This document shows, piece by piece, positions 1-9,371 of a DNA stretch of 64,000 bases. The number at the start of each line of letters is the position of its first letter. Position 1 is the first letter of the stretch. The notes below the pieces were generated by a model. It did no database searches. It was not told where the DNA came from and saw only the letters and a program-made list of their open reading frames with translations. Location: positions 108,576-172,575 of the forward strand of contig NZ_BBPQ01000005.1 in NCBI RefSeq assembly GCF_000787855.1. The letters are read 5' to 3'. Made by a program: the position numbers and the translations under genes. Source of the stretch: Streptacidiphilus anmyonensis (GTDB lineage: Bacteria > Actinomycetota > Actinomycetes > Streptomycetales > Streptomycetaceae).

Positions 1-683
1 CCCTCGACCAGCGCGATCATGCGGTCGATGAAGGTCTTGCCCGGCTCCGAGGTGATCTTCACGACGATCCGGTCCGACAGGACCTTGGTTCCGCCGGTCA
101 CCGCGGAGCGGTCGCCGCCGGACTCGCGGATGACGGGCGCGGACTCACCGGTGATCGCCGACTCGTCCACCGACGCGACGCCCTCGACGACGTCGCCGTC
201 GCCGGGTATGACCTGGCCGGCCTCGACGACGACGTAGTCACCGAGTCGGAGCTGGGTCGCGGAGACCTCCTCCTCGCGGACGCCGGTCATGCCGGGAGCC
301 CACTGGCCGACGACGCGGCGCGCCGTGGTGTCGGTGCGGGTCTTGCGCAGGGTGTCGGCCTGCGCCTTGCCGCGGCCCTCGGCGACGGCCTCGGCGAGGT
401 TGGCGAAGACGACCGTCAGCCACAGCCAGACGGTGATCACCCAGGCGAAGACGGACGGCTTCTCGATCGCGGAGATCGTGGTCAGCAGCGAGCCGACCTC
501 GACCACGAACATGACCGGGTTCTTGAACATGACGCGGGGGTCGAGCTTCTTGACCGCGTCGGGGAAGGACTTCAGCAGCTGCTTCGGGTCGAGCAGGCCG
601 CCGCCGATGCGACGCTCGGTCGGGAGCTCGGGCTGCTGCTGGTCCGGCTGGTGCACCGGAGAGCTCAGGGTGGGCGTGGACAT
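1..683 (-). CDS. kdpB: Potassium-transporting ATPase ATP-binding subunit KdpB (3' part outside window)
   Basis: This is the catalytic P-type ATPase subunit of the high-affinity K+ pump KdpFABC. About 227 N-terminal residues are present; the gene runs off the left edge, so the phosphorylation (DKTGT) and ATP-binding domains are not visible. Two hydrophobic segments lie near residues 58-95, followed by the actuator domain with the TGES dephosphorylation motif in a [13 protein letters not shown] context. The ATG shares one base with the kdpA stop (TGATG), so translation is coupled to kdpA. The Pro/Gln-rich first 20 residues are typical of actinobacterial KdpB. Assignment is secure from motifs and from kdpA and kdpF directly upstream. 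Confidence 0.96.
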   Translation of the reverse strand, partial: MSTPTLSSPVHQPDQQQPELPTERRIGGGLLDPKQLLKSFPDAVKKLDPRVMFKNPVMFVVEVGSLLTTISAIEKPSVFAWVITVWLWLTVVFANLAEAVAEGRGKAQADTLRKTRTDTTARRVVGQWAPGMTGVREEEVSATQLRLGDYVVVEAGQVIPGDGDVVEGVASVDESAITGESAPVIRESGGDRSAVTGGTKVLSDRIVVKITSEPGKTFIDRMIALVE

Positions 684-2347
684 CAGTGGAGACCTTCCGC
701 GAGCGGCCCGAGAGCCAGGGCCGGGAAGTAGGTGAGCCCGACGACGATCAGGATCACGCCGGAGAGCATGCCCACGAAGAGCGGGCTGTGGGTCTTGAGG
801 GTGCCGGTCGACTCCGGCGTGTGCTGCTGCTTGGCCAGCGAGCCGGCCAGCGCCAGCACGAACACCATCGGCAGGAACCGGCCGAAGGCCATCGCGAGGC
901 CGAGGGCCTCCTGCCAGTGGTTGCTGGTCACCGTGATACCGGCGAACGCCGAACCGTTGTTGTTGGCCGCGGAGGTGAAGGCGTAGAGCACCTCGGAGAA
1001 GCCGTGCGGGCCGGTGTTGGCCATGCCACCGCCGTGACCGGCGCTGAGCGACATCGCCAGGCCGGTGCCGCAGAGCACGATCGCCGGGGTGGTCAGGATG
1101 TAGAGGGAGGCGAACTTCATCTCCCGCGCACCCAGCTTCTTGCCCAGGTACTCCGGCGTGCGGCCGACCATCAGGCCCGCGACGAAGACGGTGACGATGG
1201 CCAGCACCAGGATGCCGTAGAGACCGGAACCGGTGCCGCCGGGCGCGATCTCGCCGAACATCATGTTCAGGATCGCCATACCGCCGCCGAGCGGGGTGTA
1301 CGAGTCGTGCATCGAGTTGACCGCGCCGGTGGAGGTCAGCGTCGTCGAGGCCGCGAACAACGAACTGCCCGGGATGCCGAACCGCACCTCCTTGCCCTCC
1401 ATCGCGGCGCCCGCGATCTTCGCGGCGACACCGGAGTGCTGGTGCTCGAAGAAGGTGATCAGCGCGGCCGAGGCGGCCCAGTACAGGCCCATGACCGAGA
1501 CGATCGCGTAGCCCTGCTTCTGCGACTTGACCATCGTGCCGAACGTGCGGCACAGCGCGAACGAGATCACCAGCAGCAGGTAGATCTCCAGCAGGTTCGT
1601 GAACGCGTTGGGGTTCTCGAACGGGTGGGCCGAGTTGGCGTTGTAGAAGCCGCCGCCGTTGGTGCCCAGCTCCTTGATGGCCTCCTGCGAGGCCACCGGA
1701 CCGCCCGGGATCGACTGCGTGCCGCCGGAGAGCGTGTGCACGATCTGCGCGGCGTGCAGGTTCTCCACCACGCCGCCCGCGACCAGCACCAGCGCGAAGA
1801 CCACCGAGATCGGCAGCAGCACACGCAGCGTGATCCGGGTCAGGTCCACCCAGAAGTTGCCGAGCGTGTCGGACTTGTGCCGGGTGAAGCCCCGGATCAG
1901 CGCCGCGACGACGGCGATGCCCACCGCGGCCGAGAGGAAGTTCTGCACCGCCAGGCCCGCCATCTGCACCAGGTGGCCCATCGTCGACTCACCCGAGTAC
2001 GACTGCCAGTTGGTGTTGGTGACGAACGAGACCGCGGTGTTCCACGCCATCGCCGGCGAGACGGCCGGGAAGCCCAGGGACAGCCACAGGTGGTCCTGGA
2101 GTCTCTGGAACGCGTAGAGGAGGAGGACGGACATGAAGGAAAAGGCCAGAACCGAGCGGAGGTATGCAGGCCAGGTCTGCTCGGCGTCGCCGTCGACGCC
2201 GATCAGCTTGTAGATCCCGCGTTCCACGCGCAGGTGCTTGCGCGTGCTGAGCACGTGGGCCATGTAGTCGCCCAGCGGGCGGTAGGACAGGGCCAGCATC
2301 AGGACCAGGGCGAGGGCCTGAAGGAAGCCGGCGAGGGTTGCGTTCAC
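683..2347 (-). CDS. kdpA: Potassium-transporting ATPase subunit KdpA
   Basis: This is the K+-translocating, channel-like subunit of KdpFABC: 554 residues, about ten membrane segments, the usual family length. Selectivity-filter-like repeats are visible ([11 protein letters not shown] near residue 230, and two further Thr/Gly-rich segments including [11 protein letters not shown]). The start is GTG, with the initiator G shared with the kdpF TAG stop (TAGTG). Its own stop overlaps kdpB by one base. Both junctions imply translational coupling, which keeps subunits in step. The operon is probably induced by low K+ or turgor through KdpDE, but no KdpDE genes are in the window. Confidence 0.97.
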   Translation of the reverse strand: MNATLAGFLQALALVLMLALSYRPLGDYMAHVLSTRKHLRVERGIYKLIGVDGDAEQTWPAYLRSVLAFSFMSVLLLYAFQRLQDHLWLSLGFPAVSPAMAWNTAVSFVTNTNWQSYSGESTMGHLVQMAGLAVQNFLSAAVGIAVVAALIRGFTRHKSDTLGNFWVDLTRITLRVLLPISVVFALVLVAGGVVENLHAAQIVHTLSGGTQSIPGGPVASQEAIKELGTNGGGFYNANSAHPFENPNAFTNLLEIYLLLVISFALCRTFGTMVKSQKQGYAIVSVMGLYWAASAALITFFEHQHSGVAAKIAGAAMEGKEVRFGIPGSSLFAASTTLTSTGAVNSMHDSYTPLGGGMAILNMMFGEIAPGGTGSGLYGILVLAIVTVFVAGLMVGRTPEYLGKKLGAREMKFASLYILTTPAIVLCGTGLAMSLSAGHGGGMANTGPHGFSEVLYAFTSAANNNGSAFAGITVTSNHWQEALGLAMAFGRFLPMVFVLALAGSLAKQQHTPESTGTLKTHSPLFVGMLSGVILIVVGLTYFPALALGPLAEGLH

Positions 2348-2436
2348 TAGAACTTCTCCGGACGGATCAGAGCCGCGACGAGGTAGGCGACCAGGGCGAC
2401 GGACACGATCAGCCCGACGATGTTGTCAGCGCTCAC
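2347..2436 (-). CDS. kdpF: KdpF small membrane subunit
   Basis: This is a 29-residue protein with one membrane helix ([19 protein letters not shown]) ending in RPEKF, the classic KdpF C-terminus. KdpF stabilises the KdpABC complex in the membrane. The GTG start overlaps the stop of the upstream 27-residue peptide by four bases (GTGA), and its TAG stop shares one base with the kdpA GTG. The gene is too short for most gene callers, but the signature and position immediately before kdpA make it certain. Confidence 0.93.
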   Translation of the reverse strand: MSADNIVGLIVSVALVAYLVAALIRPEKF

Positions 2437-2516
2437 AGCCGCTCCACCCCCTTGACGATCAGGGCGAGGACCGCGAACACGACGATCGTCACCCCCACAA
2501 AGAACAGGTCCTGCAT
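2433..2516 (-). CDS. 27-residue single-helix membrane peptide heading the kdp operon
   Basis: This small ORF reads MQDLFFVGVTIVVFAVLALI then VKGVERL: one hydrophobic helix with a short basic tail. It starts at ATG, preceded by a G-rich stretch (TTGGGGTG) 8-15 bases upstream. Its stop overlaps the kdpF GTG by four bases. I recall similar peptides annotated as hypothetical upstream of kdpF in other Streptomyces. The topology resembles KdpF itself, so it may be a second accessory subunit or a leader peptide whose translation sets kdpF expression. No function is shown by the sequence. A longer in-frame start at 2729 exists but would add a non-conserved basic extension. Confidence 0.7.
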   Translation of the reverse strand: MQDLFFVGVTIVVFAVLALIVKGVERL

Positions 2517-2947
2517 GGGAACTGCACCCCAACTCGAAGATGAGTCTTGATCCGCCGGACGAATCCGGTGGCGCCGCCCTGTGGCGACCTGTGAAAGGAA
2601 AGCGCACGTGAGCGGGGTGTAAGTGCGTCCTTGACGGCCTCCTTGCGGGCGGATCGGGAACCTTTGCGCCCTCTTAGCGCCGGGCCGCCCCGACGGGGCG
2701 GACGGGGCTCGCGGTGTGGTTCCGGCCACGGGATCAGGGCGGCGTTGGTCCCCGCCGCCACCACGCCGCCATGACCGGCTAAGAGAACGTCAAAAGCCAC
2801 GCCGATCGCGTCAGGGCTCCGTCAGGGGCGCTTCTGCGCAGGCCACGGCATCGGGAGAGTGTGCGTTCGGCTCACCGGTGGAGTGGGCGGACGGGGTGGG
2901 GGCCGCGCGCGCCGCGGCTCGCGGAAGGGCTGTGCACGGCTGTGGCC
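2517..2947. promoter_or_regulatory. Divergent intergenic region: kdp leader and upstream of the GlnX-like gene
   Basis: This is about 430 bases without a convincing gene. It must contain the kdp promoter (minus strand) and that of the GlnX-like gene (plus strand). A perfect hairpin lies at 2685-2701: CCGCCCC, loop GAC, GGGGCGG. It falls in the kdp leader and could be an attenuator or the 5' leader stem. I looked for a ydaO-type c-di-AMP riboswitch, which controls K+ genes in some bacteria, and did not find its conserved blocks. No clear sigma-70-like boxes were assigned. Confidence 0.5.
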
Positions 2948-4375
2948 ATGGTCGATACGAGAGCGCGCGTCCGTCGCGCGACGCTGCCGCGCACGGTTCC
3001 GGGACGGCTGCGCCGGTACACACTCGGCTGCGTACTGCTCGCCGTCCTGGCGGGCGCGGTGGGCGTGACCGCGGCGTCCGGCGCGCGCGACTCCTGGGAC
3101 ACCATCGGCGACCGGCAGGCGCCGCAGGTCGTCGACGCGACCGGCCTCTACCAGGCGCTGACCGACCTGGACGGCCAGAGCGCCGACGTCATGCTCTTCG
3201 GCGCCGACCCGTCGTTCGCCGCCGCCCGCTCGACGGCCCTGGCCGCGTTCGCGACGGACCGGACCACCGCCGACCGCGACCTCCAGCAGGCGACGGTCTC
3301 CGCCGCGGGAAACGCGTCCGCGCAGAAGGCGCTCGGCTCCGTCCTGGACGAGCTCGGCCAGTACCAGGACCTGGCGGGGCGCGCGCTCGCGCTGAACGAC
3401 AGCGCCCGCCGCCCGGCCGGCCACCCCCTTCCGGCCGCGCTGACCCTCCACCGCCAGGCCACCGACCTGATGCGGACCGAGCTGCTGCCCGCCGCCGACC
3501 AGCTCGTGAACGCCAACAACGGCGCCTACGAGGCGACCTACGCCGAGCAGCGCTCCGCGCTCGCGACGGCGCTGCTCTGGTCGGCGGCGCTGCTCGTCCT
3601 GCTGGTCGTCGCCCTGGTCGCGGTCCAGGCGTGGCTGACGCTGCGGTTCCGTCGCGTCGTCAACCCGGCCTTGGCAGCGGCGACGCTCATCTCGCTGACC
3701 CTGCTCGGGCTCACCGCCTCGCTCTTCCCCGACCAGCGCGAGTACCAGCGCGTCGCACGGCACGACGCCTTCGACTCCGTCGTCGCGCTGACCCGCGCCC
3801 GCGCGCTGGTCTCGGACGCGAACGCGGACGAGAGCCGCTACCTCCTCGACGCCGACCGCGCCGCCGTGTACCAGGACTCCTTCCTCTCCACCTCCCAGGC
3901 CGTGCTCGCCCTGCCGGGCGCGACGATCTCGACCTACGACGCCCGGTTGGCAGCCGCCGTCGACGCCTACCGGGCGAACCACGACGACGTCCTGTTCCAG
4001 GGCTTCTACGGCACCGAGTTCCACAACATCACCTTCGCGGGCGAGCGCGAGGCGGCGGAGCGGACGCTCGACGCCTACCAGGCCTACCAGGCGGACGACC
4101 GCAGGATCCGCGCCGATGTCGCCCGCGGTGAGCTGTCCCAGGCCATCGCCTACGACACCAGCTACGCCACCGGCGGCTCCAACGCCGACTTCGGCGCGCA
4201 CGACGCCGCCCTGCGGCAGGTGATCGGCGTCAACGCGACCGCCTTCCACGCCGCCGTCCACGACGGCTCGGCGGAGCTCGACTCCGACATCCCGCTGCTG
4301 GCGGGCGGCGCGGCGGCCGTCGTCCTGCTGTGCCTGGTCGGTGTCCGCCCCCGGCTCGCCGAGTTCCGCCGCTGA
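2948..4375 (+). CDS. GlnX-like integral membrane protein with extracytoplasmic domains
   Basis: This is a 475-residue protein with four predicted membrane segments: near residues 22-42 (TLGCVLLAVLAGAVGVTAA), about 210-235, about 250-268, and at the C-terminus (LLAGGAAAVVLLCLVGVRP). Two large soluble regions lie between them. The DADESRYL-like segment and the repeated YQAYQADDRRIR pattern resemble the GlnX-type proteins found beside pknG and glnH in actinobacteria, which sense external amino acids. No pknG or glnH is adjacent here, so the role is inferred and the partner is unknown. ATG 2948 is chosen over the upstream GTG 2861 because the intervening residues are basic and unlike a signal anchor. 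Its end is 238 bases before the next start. Confidence 0.55.
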   Translation: MVDTRARVRRATLPRTVPGRLRRYTLGCVLLAVLAGAVGVTAASGARDSWDTIGDRQAPQVVDATGLYQALTDLDGQSADVMLFGADPSFAAARSTALAAFATDRTTADRDLQQATVSAAGNASAQKALGSVLDELGQYQDLAGRALALNDSARRPAGHPLPAALTLHRQATDLMRTELLPAADQLVNANNGAYEATYAEQRSALATALLWSAALLVLLVVALVAVQAWLTLRFRRVVNPALAAATLISLTLLGLTASLFPDQREYQRVARHDAFDSVVALTRARALVSDANADESRYLLDADRAAVYQDSFLSTSQAVLALPGATISTYDARLAAAVDAYRANHDDVLFQGFYGTEFHNITFAGEREAAERTLDAYQAYQADDRRIRADVARGELSQAIAYDTSYATGGSNADFGAHDAALRQVIGVNATAFHAAVHDGSAELDSDIPLLAGGAAAVVLLCLVGVRPRLAEFRR

Positions 4376-4613
4376 AGCGTGCGCGCCTCACCTGCCCGCC
4401 CGCAAGGTGGCGCAGGTCACGGGCTTGGATCGGGCCCTCGCGCGTTTCGTCGCCGAGGCCGTCCGGGTACGGCACGGCCATGAGCTCCCCGACTCCCTCG
4501 TCCCGGCCGGCACGGCCCCGTGCCGGCTCGCCCACCTCGACACGCGCGGGTTCCCGGCCGCCCGCGTGCGCCGCGTCGACGAGGTCCACCATGCGCGGGG
4601 GCGGGAGCCCGCA

Positions 4614-6329
4614 GTGACGACGTCCTCCTCCGCCGCCGCCCGCTTCGCCCGGGGACTGCTCGACGCCGACAGCTGGACGGACTGGGACGGCCCGCCGCGC
4701 GGCAATCCGACCGCCGGTCCCTACGCCGACGCGCTCGCCCGCGCGCGGGAGCGCAGCGGCGGCGCGGACGAGTCCGTGCTGACCGGCGAGGGCCGCGTCG
4801 ACGGCCACCGGATCGCCCTCGTCGTGGGCGAGTTCGACTTCCTCGCGGGCTCGATCGGCGTCGCGGCGGCGGACCGCCTGCTGCGCGCCGTCCGCCGCGC
4901 GACGGCCGAGCGCCTCCCGCTCCTCGCCTGCCCCGCCACCGGCGGCACCCGCATGCAGGAGGGCACGCCCGCCTTCGTCGGCATGGTCCCGATCGTCTCC
5001 GCCCTCGCGGCCCACAAGGCCGCCGGACTCCCCTACCTCGTCCACCTGCGCCACCCCTGCACCGGCGGGGTTCTCGCCTCCTGGGGCTCGGTCGGGCAGA
5101 TCACCACGGCGGAGCCGGGGGCGCTGGTCGGCTTCCTCGGCCCCCGGGTCTACGAGGCGCTGTACGGAAGGGAGTTCCCCGAGGGCGTCCAGCGCGCGGA
5201 GAACCTCGAACGCCTCGGCGTCGTCGACGCGGTCCTCACCCCGGACGCGCTGCGCGCCCGCCTGCGGGACACCCTCCGCATCCTGGCCCCGAGCGCGCCC
5301 GGTGCCCCGGCGGCGGACGCCCGCCCACCGCAGCCGACGGCGTCGGCCCCCTCAGGCCCACACTTCGCCGCATCCGACGCCGGGAGCGACGCGGTCGCCG
5401 CCGACCCCGGACCGCGCGCAGAGCCTGGCCCTCGCGCAGAGCCGGGCCCGGCGGTGGCACCGGGACCCGGCGGCGGGCCGCAGACGGAGCCCGAAGGACA
5501 CGCGGTGGGTTCCCCTCTGAACGGCTCCGTCACCTCGCCGCCGGGCGGCGTGGAAGACGTCTGGCGGTCCGTCACCCTCACCCGCTCCGAGCAACGCCCC
5601 GGGCTGCGTGAGGTGTCGGCCACCGCCGACGTCGTCGTGCGCCTGTCCGGGACGCAGGGCGGGGAGCGAGACGAGGCGCTGACCGTCGCGCTCGCGCGGT
5701 TCGGGGAGGTCGCGTGCGTGCTCGTCGGGCACGACCGGGCCGGGGCGCGGGCGCAGGGCGAGGACGTGGGGCCCGGCGGGCTGCGCGCCGCACAGCGGGG
5801 GATGCGGCTGGCAGCCGAGCTGGGGCTGCCGTTGGTGACGGTCATCGACACCGCCGGGGCACAGTTGAGCCGGGAGGCCGAGGAGGGTGCGCTGGCGGGC
5901 GAGATCGCCCGGTGCCTCCAGGAGCTGACGACGCTTCCGGTGCCGACGTTGAGCCTGTTGCTGGGCCAGGGCACCGGCGGGGCGGCGCTCGCGCTGCTCC
6001 CGGCGGACCGCGTGGTCGCCGCCGAGCACGCCTGGCTGGCCCCGCTGCCGCCCGAGGGCGCCTCGGTGATCCTGCACCGGGCCACCGAACGCGCGGCGGA
6101 GCTCGCCGTCGCCCAACGCATCGCCGCACCTGAGCTGCTGCGCGACGGCACCGTGGACCTCGTCGTCCCCGAGCCGGACACGGCGACCGCCTTCGTGCGG
6201 AGGATCGGCGACGCCCTCAGAGCCGAACTGGCCGCCCTGCCGCCCCACGTCGACGCGGACCGCGCCCGGCTCGCCCAGCGACGCGGTCGCCGCGGCGCCG
6301 CCTTCGCCCGCCTCGACGGCGAGGGGTGA
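4614..6329 (+). CDS. Fused acyl-CoA carboxylase carboxyltransferase (beta-like + alpha-like domains)
   Basis: This 571-residue protein has two crotonase-fold carboxyltransferase domains. Residues about 1-230 are AccD-like (TGGTRMQEG, the oxyanion-type GGVLASWGSVGQ segment, YEALYGREFPEG). Residues about 330-570 are AccA-like (VIDTAGAQLSREAEEGALAGEIARC, GQGTGGAALALLPADR). They are joined by about 90 Pro/Gly/Ala/Glu-rich residues containing two EPGPRA repeats. Such fusions transfer CO2 from biotin to an acyl-CoA and need a separate biotin carboxylase and carrier, which are not nearby. The AccD zinc ribbon is absent, as in actinobacterial fused forms. GTG 4614 has GGGAG six bases upstream; the frame stays open further back but gives no family-like sequence. 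Confidence 0.8.
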   Translation: MTTSSSAAARFARGLLDADSWTDWDGPPRGNPTAGPYADALARARERSGGADESVLTGEGRVDGHRIALVVGEFDFLAGSIGVAAADRLLRAVRRATAERLPLLACPATGGTRMQEGTPAFVGMVPIVSALAAHKAAGLPYLVHLRHPCTGGVLASWGSVGQITTAEPGALVGFLGPRVYEALYGREFPEGVQRAENLERLGVVDAVLTPDALRARLRDTLRILAPSAPGAPAADARPPQPTASAPSGPHFAASDAGSDAVAADPGPRAEPGPRAEPGPAVAPGPGGGPQTEPEGHAVGSPLNGSVTSPPGGVEDVWRSVTLTRSEQRPGLREVSATADVVVRLSGTQGGERDEALTVALARFGEVACVLVGHDRAGARAQGEDVGPGGLRAAQRGMRLAAELGLPLVTVIDTAGAQLSREAEEGALAGEIARCLQELTTLPVPTLSLLLGQGTGGAALALLPADRVVAAEHAWLAPLPPEGASVILHRATERAAELAVAQRIAAPELLRDGTVDLVVPEPDTATAFVRRIGDALRAELAALPPHVDADRARLAQRRGRRGAAFARLDGEG

Positions 6330-6362
6330 CGGCCTGAGCCGCGCGGCCCGCGGTCAGGCCCC

Positions 6363-6657
6363 GCGCTGTTCGCACGGGCCCGCAACACCGGGCGCGTGCG
6401 GTCGCCGACGCCCGCCACCCCGACCGCAGCTCGGGCGTGACGGAGGCGGAATGGTGGCGGCAGCAGTCCACGGGGTGGCGACGCTCGTCCCGGACTTCGC
6501 CGCGCGCTTTCCGCTCGGCGCGGCCCTCCCCGGCGGTGACGGGAGGGGTTCAGCCGCCCGCGTGGATCCCGAGGCCGGCTGCCTGGGGCGCGCCGCCCGG
6601 TCCCGGCTCATGCGCGCGGTCGACCTGCTGCTCGCCGGGGCGACCGGCGCGCCGTGA
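6363..6657 (+). pseudogene. Decayed C-terminal half of a TetR-family regulator
   Basis: Two pieces in different frames resemble a TetR ligand-binding domain. In one frame, ALFARARNTGRVR ends at a stop near 6440. In another, starting at 6451, VVAAAVHGVATLV is followed by a C-terminal LMRAVDLLLAG; the HG(V/L)A core and the closing helix are typical of the family. No helix-turn-helix domain precedes them. A GGAGG sits before ATG 6451, so a 68-residue product could still be made. The reading as a frameshifted, N-terminally deleted regulator is an inference from motif resemblance only. It may once have controlled the neighbouring LysE exporter. Confidence 0.4.
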
Positions 6658-6660
6658 GCC

Positions 6661-7284
6661 TCAGCCGACGAGCAGCCTGACGGCGAGCCCGATGATCACC
6701 GCGCTGGAGACCAGCGAGGTCCCCAGGCGCCCACGCGGGCCCGTCAGCACCCGTCCGAGCAGCGCGCCGCCGCCGGCCACCAGCAGCTGCCAGCTGGCCG
6801 ACGCCGCGAAGGCGGCGAGGACGAAGAGCGTCTTCGCGCCCCGGTCCGAGACGGCTCCGCCTTCACCGGCGAGGACCAGCGCGGCGAAGTAGACCACGGT
6901 CATCGGGTTCATCAGCGTGATGCCGAGGAATCCGAGGTAGGCCCGCACCGGGCTGGTCGGCGTCTCGGCCTCCCGCCGCACGAGCTCCCGTTCGCGGTAG
7001 CGGCGCAACGCCGTGAGTGCGCCGTGGACGGCGAGCACGAGGAGCACCACGACCGCACCCCAGCGCAGGCCGGCCGCGACCGGCCTGATCGCGGGCGCGA
7101 GTGCGGCGCCGCCGAGCGTCGCGACGCACGCGTACACCCCGTCCGCCGTCGCGACCCCGAGCGCGGCACCGGCCCCGACCCGCCACGAGCTCCGCGCGGT
7201 CAGTGCCACCAGCAGCGCCCCGACGGCCCCGACGGGCATCGCGATCCCGTAGCCGGCCGCCAGGCCGGCGAGCACGGCGCTCAC
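6661..7284 (-). CDS. LysE/RhtB-family amino-acid or metabolite exporter
   Basis: This 207-residue protein has six predicted membrane helices, the usual length and topology of LysE-type exporters. The N-terminal GLAAGYGIAMPVGAVGALL segment carries the family's Pro-Gly-rich signature (MPVGAVGALL corresponds to the classical PGP region), and LGITLMNPMTVVYFAAL is the conserved loop after helix 3. The protein exports small amino acids or related compounds by proton antiport; substrate is not predictable. The start is GTG without a strong ribosome-binding site. It is monocistronic on the minus strand, between a regulator remnant and a glyoxalase-fold gene. Confidence 0.85.
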   Translation of the reverse strand: MSAVLAGLAAGYGIAMPVGAVGALLVALTARSSWRVGAGAALGVATADGVYACVATLGGAALAPAIRPVAAGLRWGAVVVLLVLAVHGALTALRRYRERELVRREAETPTSPVRAYLGFLGITLMNPMTVVYFAALVLAGEGGAVSDRGAKTLFVLAAFAASASWQLLVAGGGALLGRVLTGPRGRLGTSLVSSAVIIGLAVRLLVG

Positions 7285-7452
7285 GCGCGGGTCTGGATCG
7301 CTCCCGACCCTGCACCGACCTGCTGCCGCCCGGCGACCGCCCCGGCCGAGAGGGACAGCGAGGGCAGCGGAAGGCAGCGGGATGTCATGGGGTGATGGTG
7401 CAGCCCCCGCACCCGCCCAGGCAACGCATTTCTGCCGCCCCGCCCCGTTCGG

Positions 7453-7836
7453 TCATGCCTCGTCGAAGCACAGGCAGAAGGGGTGTCCGGCCGGGTCGAA
7501 CAGCACCCGGACGTGGTCCTGCGGCTGGAACGCCGCCACCCTGGCCCCCAGGGCGACCGCCTCGGTCACGGCCGCCTCCAGGTCGCCGACCTGGAAGTCG
7601 AGGTGCATCATCGGGCGCTGTTCGCCGTCGACCGGCGGCCAGACCGGCGCCCGGTAGCCGTCCGCCTGGTGGAACACGAGGAACGGTCCTTGCGGAGAGG
7701 CGGCCACCACGGCCGTTCCCGGTTCCTCGTGCCCCACGTGCCAGCCGAGCAGCTCGGCGTAGAACCTGGCCAGACCGCCGGGGTCCGGGGCCTCGACCGT
7801 CGTTCCCCACCACATGCCACCCGTCCGAGATCTCAT
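7453..7836 (-). CDS. VOC (glyoxalase/bleomycin-resistance fold) family protein
   Basis: The 127-residue protein has one vicinal-oxygen-chelate fold: GGLARFYAELLGW at the N-terminus, MMHLDFQVGDLEAAV in the middle, and a terminal VLFDPAGHPFCLCFDE. The H of MMHLDF and terminal acidic residues occupy metal-ligand positions seen in such proteins. The substrate is unknown; small VOC proteins of this type are often stress or antibiotic-binding proteins. ATG 7836 (MRSRTGG) was chosen because the frame upstream does not resemble the family. Confidence 0.8.
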   Translation of the reverse strand: MRSRTGGMWWGTTVEAPDPGGLARFYAELLGWHVGHEEPGTAVVAASPQGPFLVFHQADGYRAPVWPPVDGEQRPMMHLDFQVGDLEAAVTEAVALGARVAAFQPQDHVRVLFDPAGHPFCLCFDEA

Positions 7837-7937
7837 GCCGACAGCCTGCCCCGAGATCACCGGGCTTGTCGTGCGTGACGCCACGCCACTGGGCCTCCGA
7901 GCTTGCGTCGCGTCCGGCGGGCCCGCAGGGTGATGCT

Positions 7938-8510
7938 GTGTCCACCCCCATGCCCTCCCCCGCGCGCGCTGACACCGTCCTGCTGATCGTCCTGCGGCAC
8001 GCGAAGTCCGCGTGGCCCGAGGGCGTGCCCGATCTCGACCGGCCCCTCGCGGAGCGGGGGCTGCGGGACGCGCCGCGGATGGGGGCCTGGCTGCGCGGAG
8101 CGGGGCTGCGGCCCGAGCTGGTGATCTGCTCGCCCGCGCAGCGCACGCGCGAGACCTGGGAGCTGACGTCGCGGTCGCTCGGCGCGGAGCCGATCGTCGC
8201 GTTCGAGCCGCGCCTGTACGGCGCGGAGGTCGAGGAGCTGCTCGAGGTGCTGCGCGAGGTGCCGGGCGGCATCGGGACCGTGCTGGTCGTCGGGCACTTC
8301 CCGGGCGTGCAGGGGCTGGTCCTGGAGCTGGTCGGCGACGCGCCCGCCACCAGGACCCCGGCCCTCGCGCGGCTGCGCGAGAAGTTCCCGACGGCCGGTG
8401 CGGCCGTGGTGGAACTGCCCGGGGACTGGGCGACCCTGCGCCGCGGCACCGGCATGCTGACGGCGTTCACCGTGCCCAGGGACCTCCCCGGCGACCTCCC
8501 CGCCGAATGA
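7938..8510 (+). CDS. SixA-type histidine phosphatase
   Basis: This 190-residue histidine phosphatase carries the catalytic RHAKS motif near residue 20 (LIVLRHAKSAWPEG), a conserved SPAQRTRETWEL arginine segment, and the second catalytic histidine in VLVVGHFPGVQ. RHAKS rather than RHGET points to the SixA (phosphohistidine phosphatase) branch. The substrate could be a phosphohistidine protein or a small phosphorylated metabolite. GTG 7938 has AGGGTGA about six bases upstream and is preferred to ATG 7950. The gene is followed by the satP promoter region. Confidence 0.85.
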   Translation: MSTPMPSPARADTVLLIVLRHAKSAWPEGVPDLDRPLAERGLRDAPRMGAWLRGAGLRPELVICSPAQRTRETWELTSRSLGAEPIVAFEPRLYGAEVEELLEVLREVPGGIGTVLVVGHFPGVQGLVLELVGDAPATRTPALARLREKFPTAGAAVVELPGDWATLRRGTGMLTAFTVPRDLPGDLPAE

Positions 8511-8656
8511 CCGGGAAAACCCATATGACCTGCATAAACACCCGGATCGGTGATTCCTTGCCCCGTACAACGACAGACTTCTGGCCGCCGGCATAAAGCC
8601 GCCGTAAAGTTGATAAATGTGAGGTCCTGATCGAGCCACTCGGAAGGATCACGGAC

Positions 8657-9295
8657 ATGAGCAACGAAACACCCGCGCCGTCTTCGAGCCCGCTCACGGC
8701 AACAGCGGACACCACCCCCACGCACGCCGACCCGGCCCCCCTAGGTCTGGCCGGCTTCGCGTTGACCACGCTCGTGCTCTCCTTCGTCAACGCCAACATC
8801 ATCAAGGAGACCGGCGCGATCATCATCGTGCTCGGTCTGGCCGCGTTCTACGGGGGCCTGGCGCAGTTCATCGCCGGCGTCCTCGAATGGCGGCGGGGCA
8901 ACACCTTCGGCCTGATGGCCTTCTGCTCGTACGGGGCGTTCTGGCTCTCGTACTGGTGGCTGGTCACCCACCTGCCGCTGCGCGCGGACGTCCACCAGGC
9001 GGTCGGCCTGTACCTGATCGGCTGGTGCATCATCACGGCCTACCTGACCCTGGCCTCGCTGCGCACCAACGTGGCGGTGACCACCGTCCTGGTGCTGCTG
9101 ACGGTCACCTTCCTGTTCCTGGCCATCGGCGCGTTCCAGAACGGCCTGCCCGGACCGGACACGATGACGAAGGTGGGCGGCTGGCTCGGCGTCTTCACGG
9201 CCGCGGCCGCGTTCTACGCCTCGGCCGCGGTGGTCGTGAACGAGACGCACAAGCGGGTCCTGATGCCGCTGCCCACGCTGCCCGGCGGCCGCTGA
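8657..9295 (+). CDS. satP: Acetate uptake transporter, GPR1/FUN34/YaaH (SatP) family
   Basis: This 212-residue protein has six membrane helices. The family signature NPAPLGL appears as ADPAPLGLAGFALTT near residue 25, and the FYGGLAQFIAGVLEWRRGNTFG segment is typical. It imports acetate or succinate with protons. GGAAGG lies eight bases before ATG. A 146-base, relatively AT-rich leader with several TTG/TA-rich boxes (8521-8640) precedes it and is the likely promoter. It is 76 bases upstream of acetyl-CoA synthetase in the same direction, so the two form an uptake-and-activation operon for acetate. Confidence 0.92.
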   Translation: MSNETPAPSSSPLTATADTTPTHADPAPLGLAGFALTTLVLSFVNANIIKETGAIIIVLGLAAFYGGLAQFIAGVLEWRRGNTFGLMAFCSYGAFWLSYWWLVTHLPLRADVHQAVGLYLIGWCIITAYLTLASLRTNVAVTTVLVLLTVTFLFLAIGAFQNGLPGPDTMTKVGGWLGVFTAAAAFYASAAVVVNETHKRVLMPLPTLPGGR

Positions 9296-9371
9296 CCGGC
9301 CCGACGACCCCGCCCTACGACCCGTCGGACGACCCCGTCCGTGGCACAGGGCAGGAGGGAGCAGAAAAGAC

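Noticed and set aside
686-2350. 554-codon open frame antisense to kdpA
   Set aside because: It mirrors kdpA exactly in length, is His/Arg/Gly-rich and resembles no family; it is the expected mirror frame of a high-GC gene.
2517-2860. c-di-AMP (ydaO) riboswitch in the kdp leader
   Set aside because: Expected in some actinobacterial K+ genes, but the conserved sequence blocks are not present; only a simple hairpin is seen.
6451-6657. Functional 68-residue gene with GGAGG leader
   Set aside because: Its sequence matches only the C-terminal part of TetR proteins, and the matching upstream part is in another frame, so a decayed regulator is more likely.
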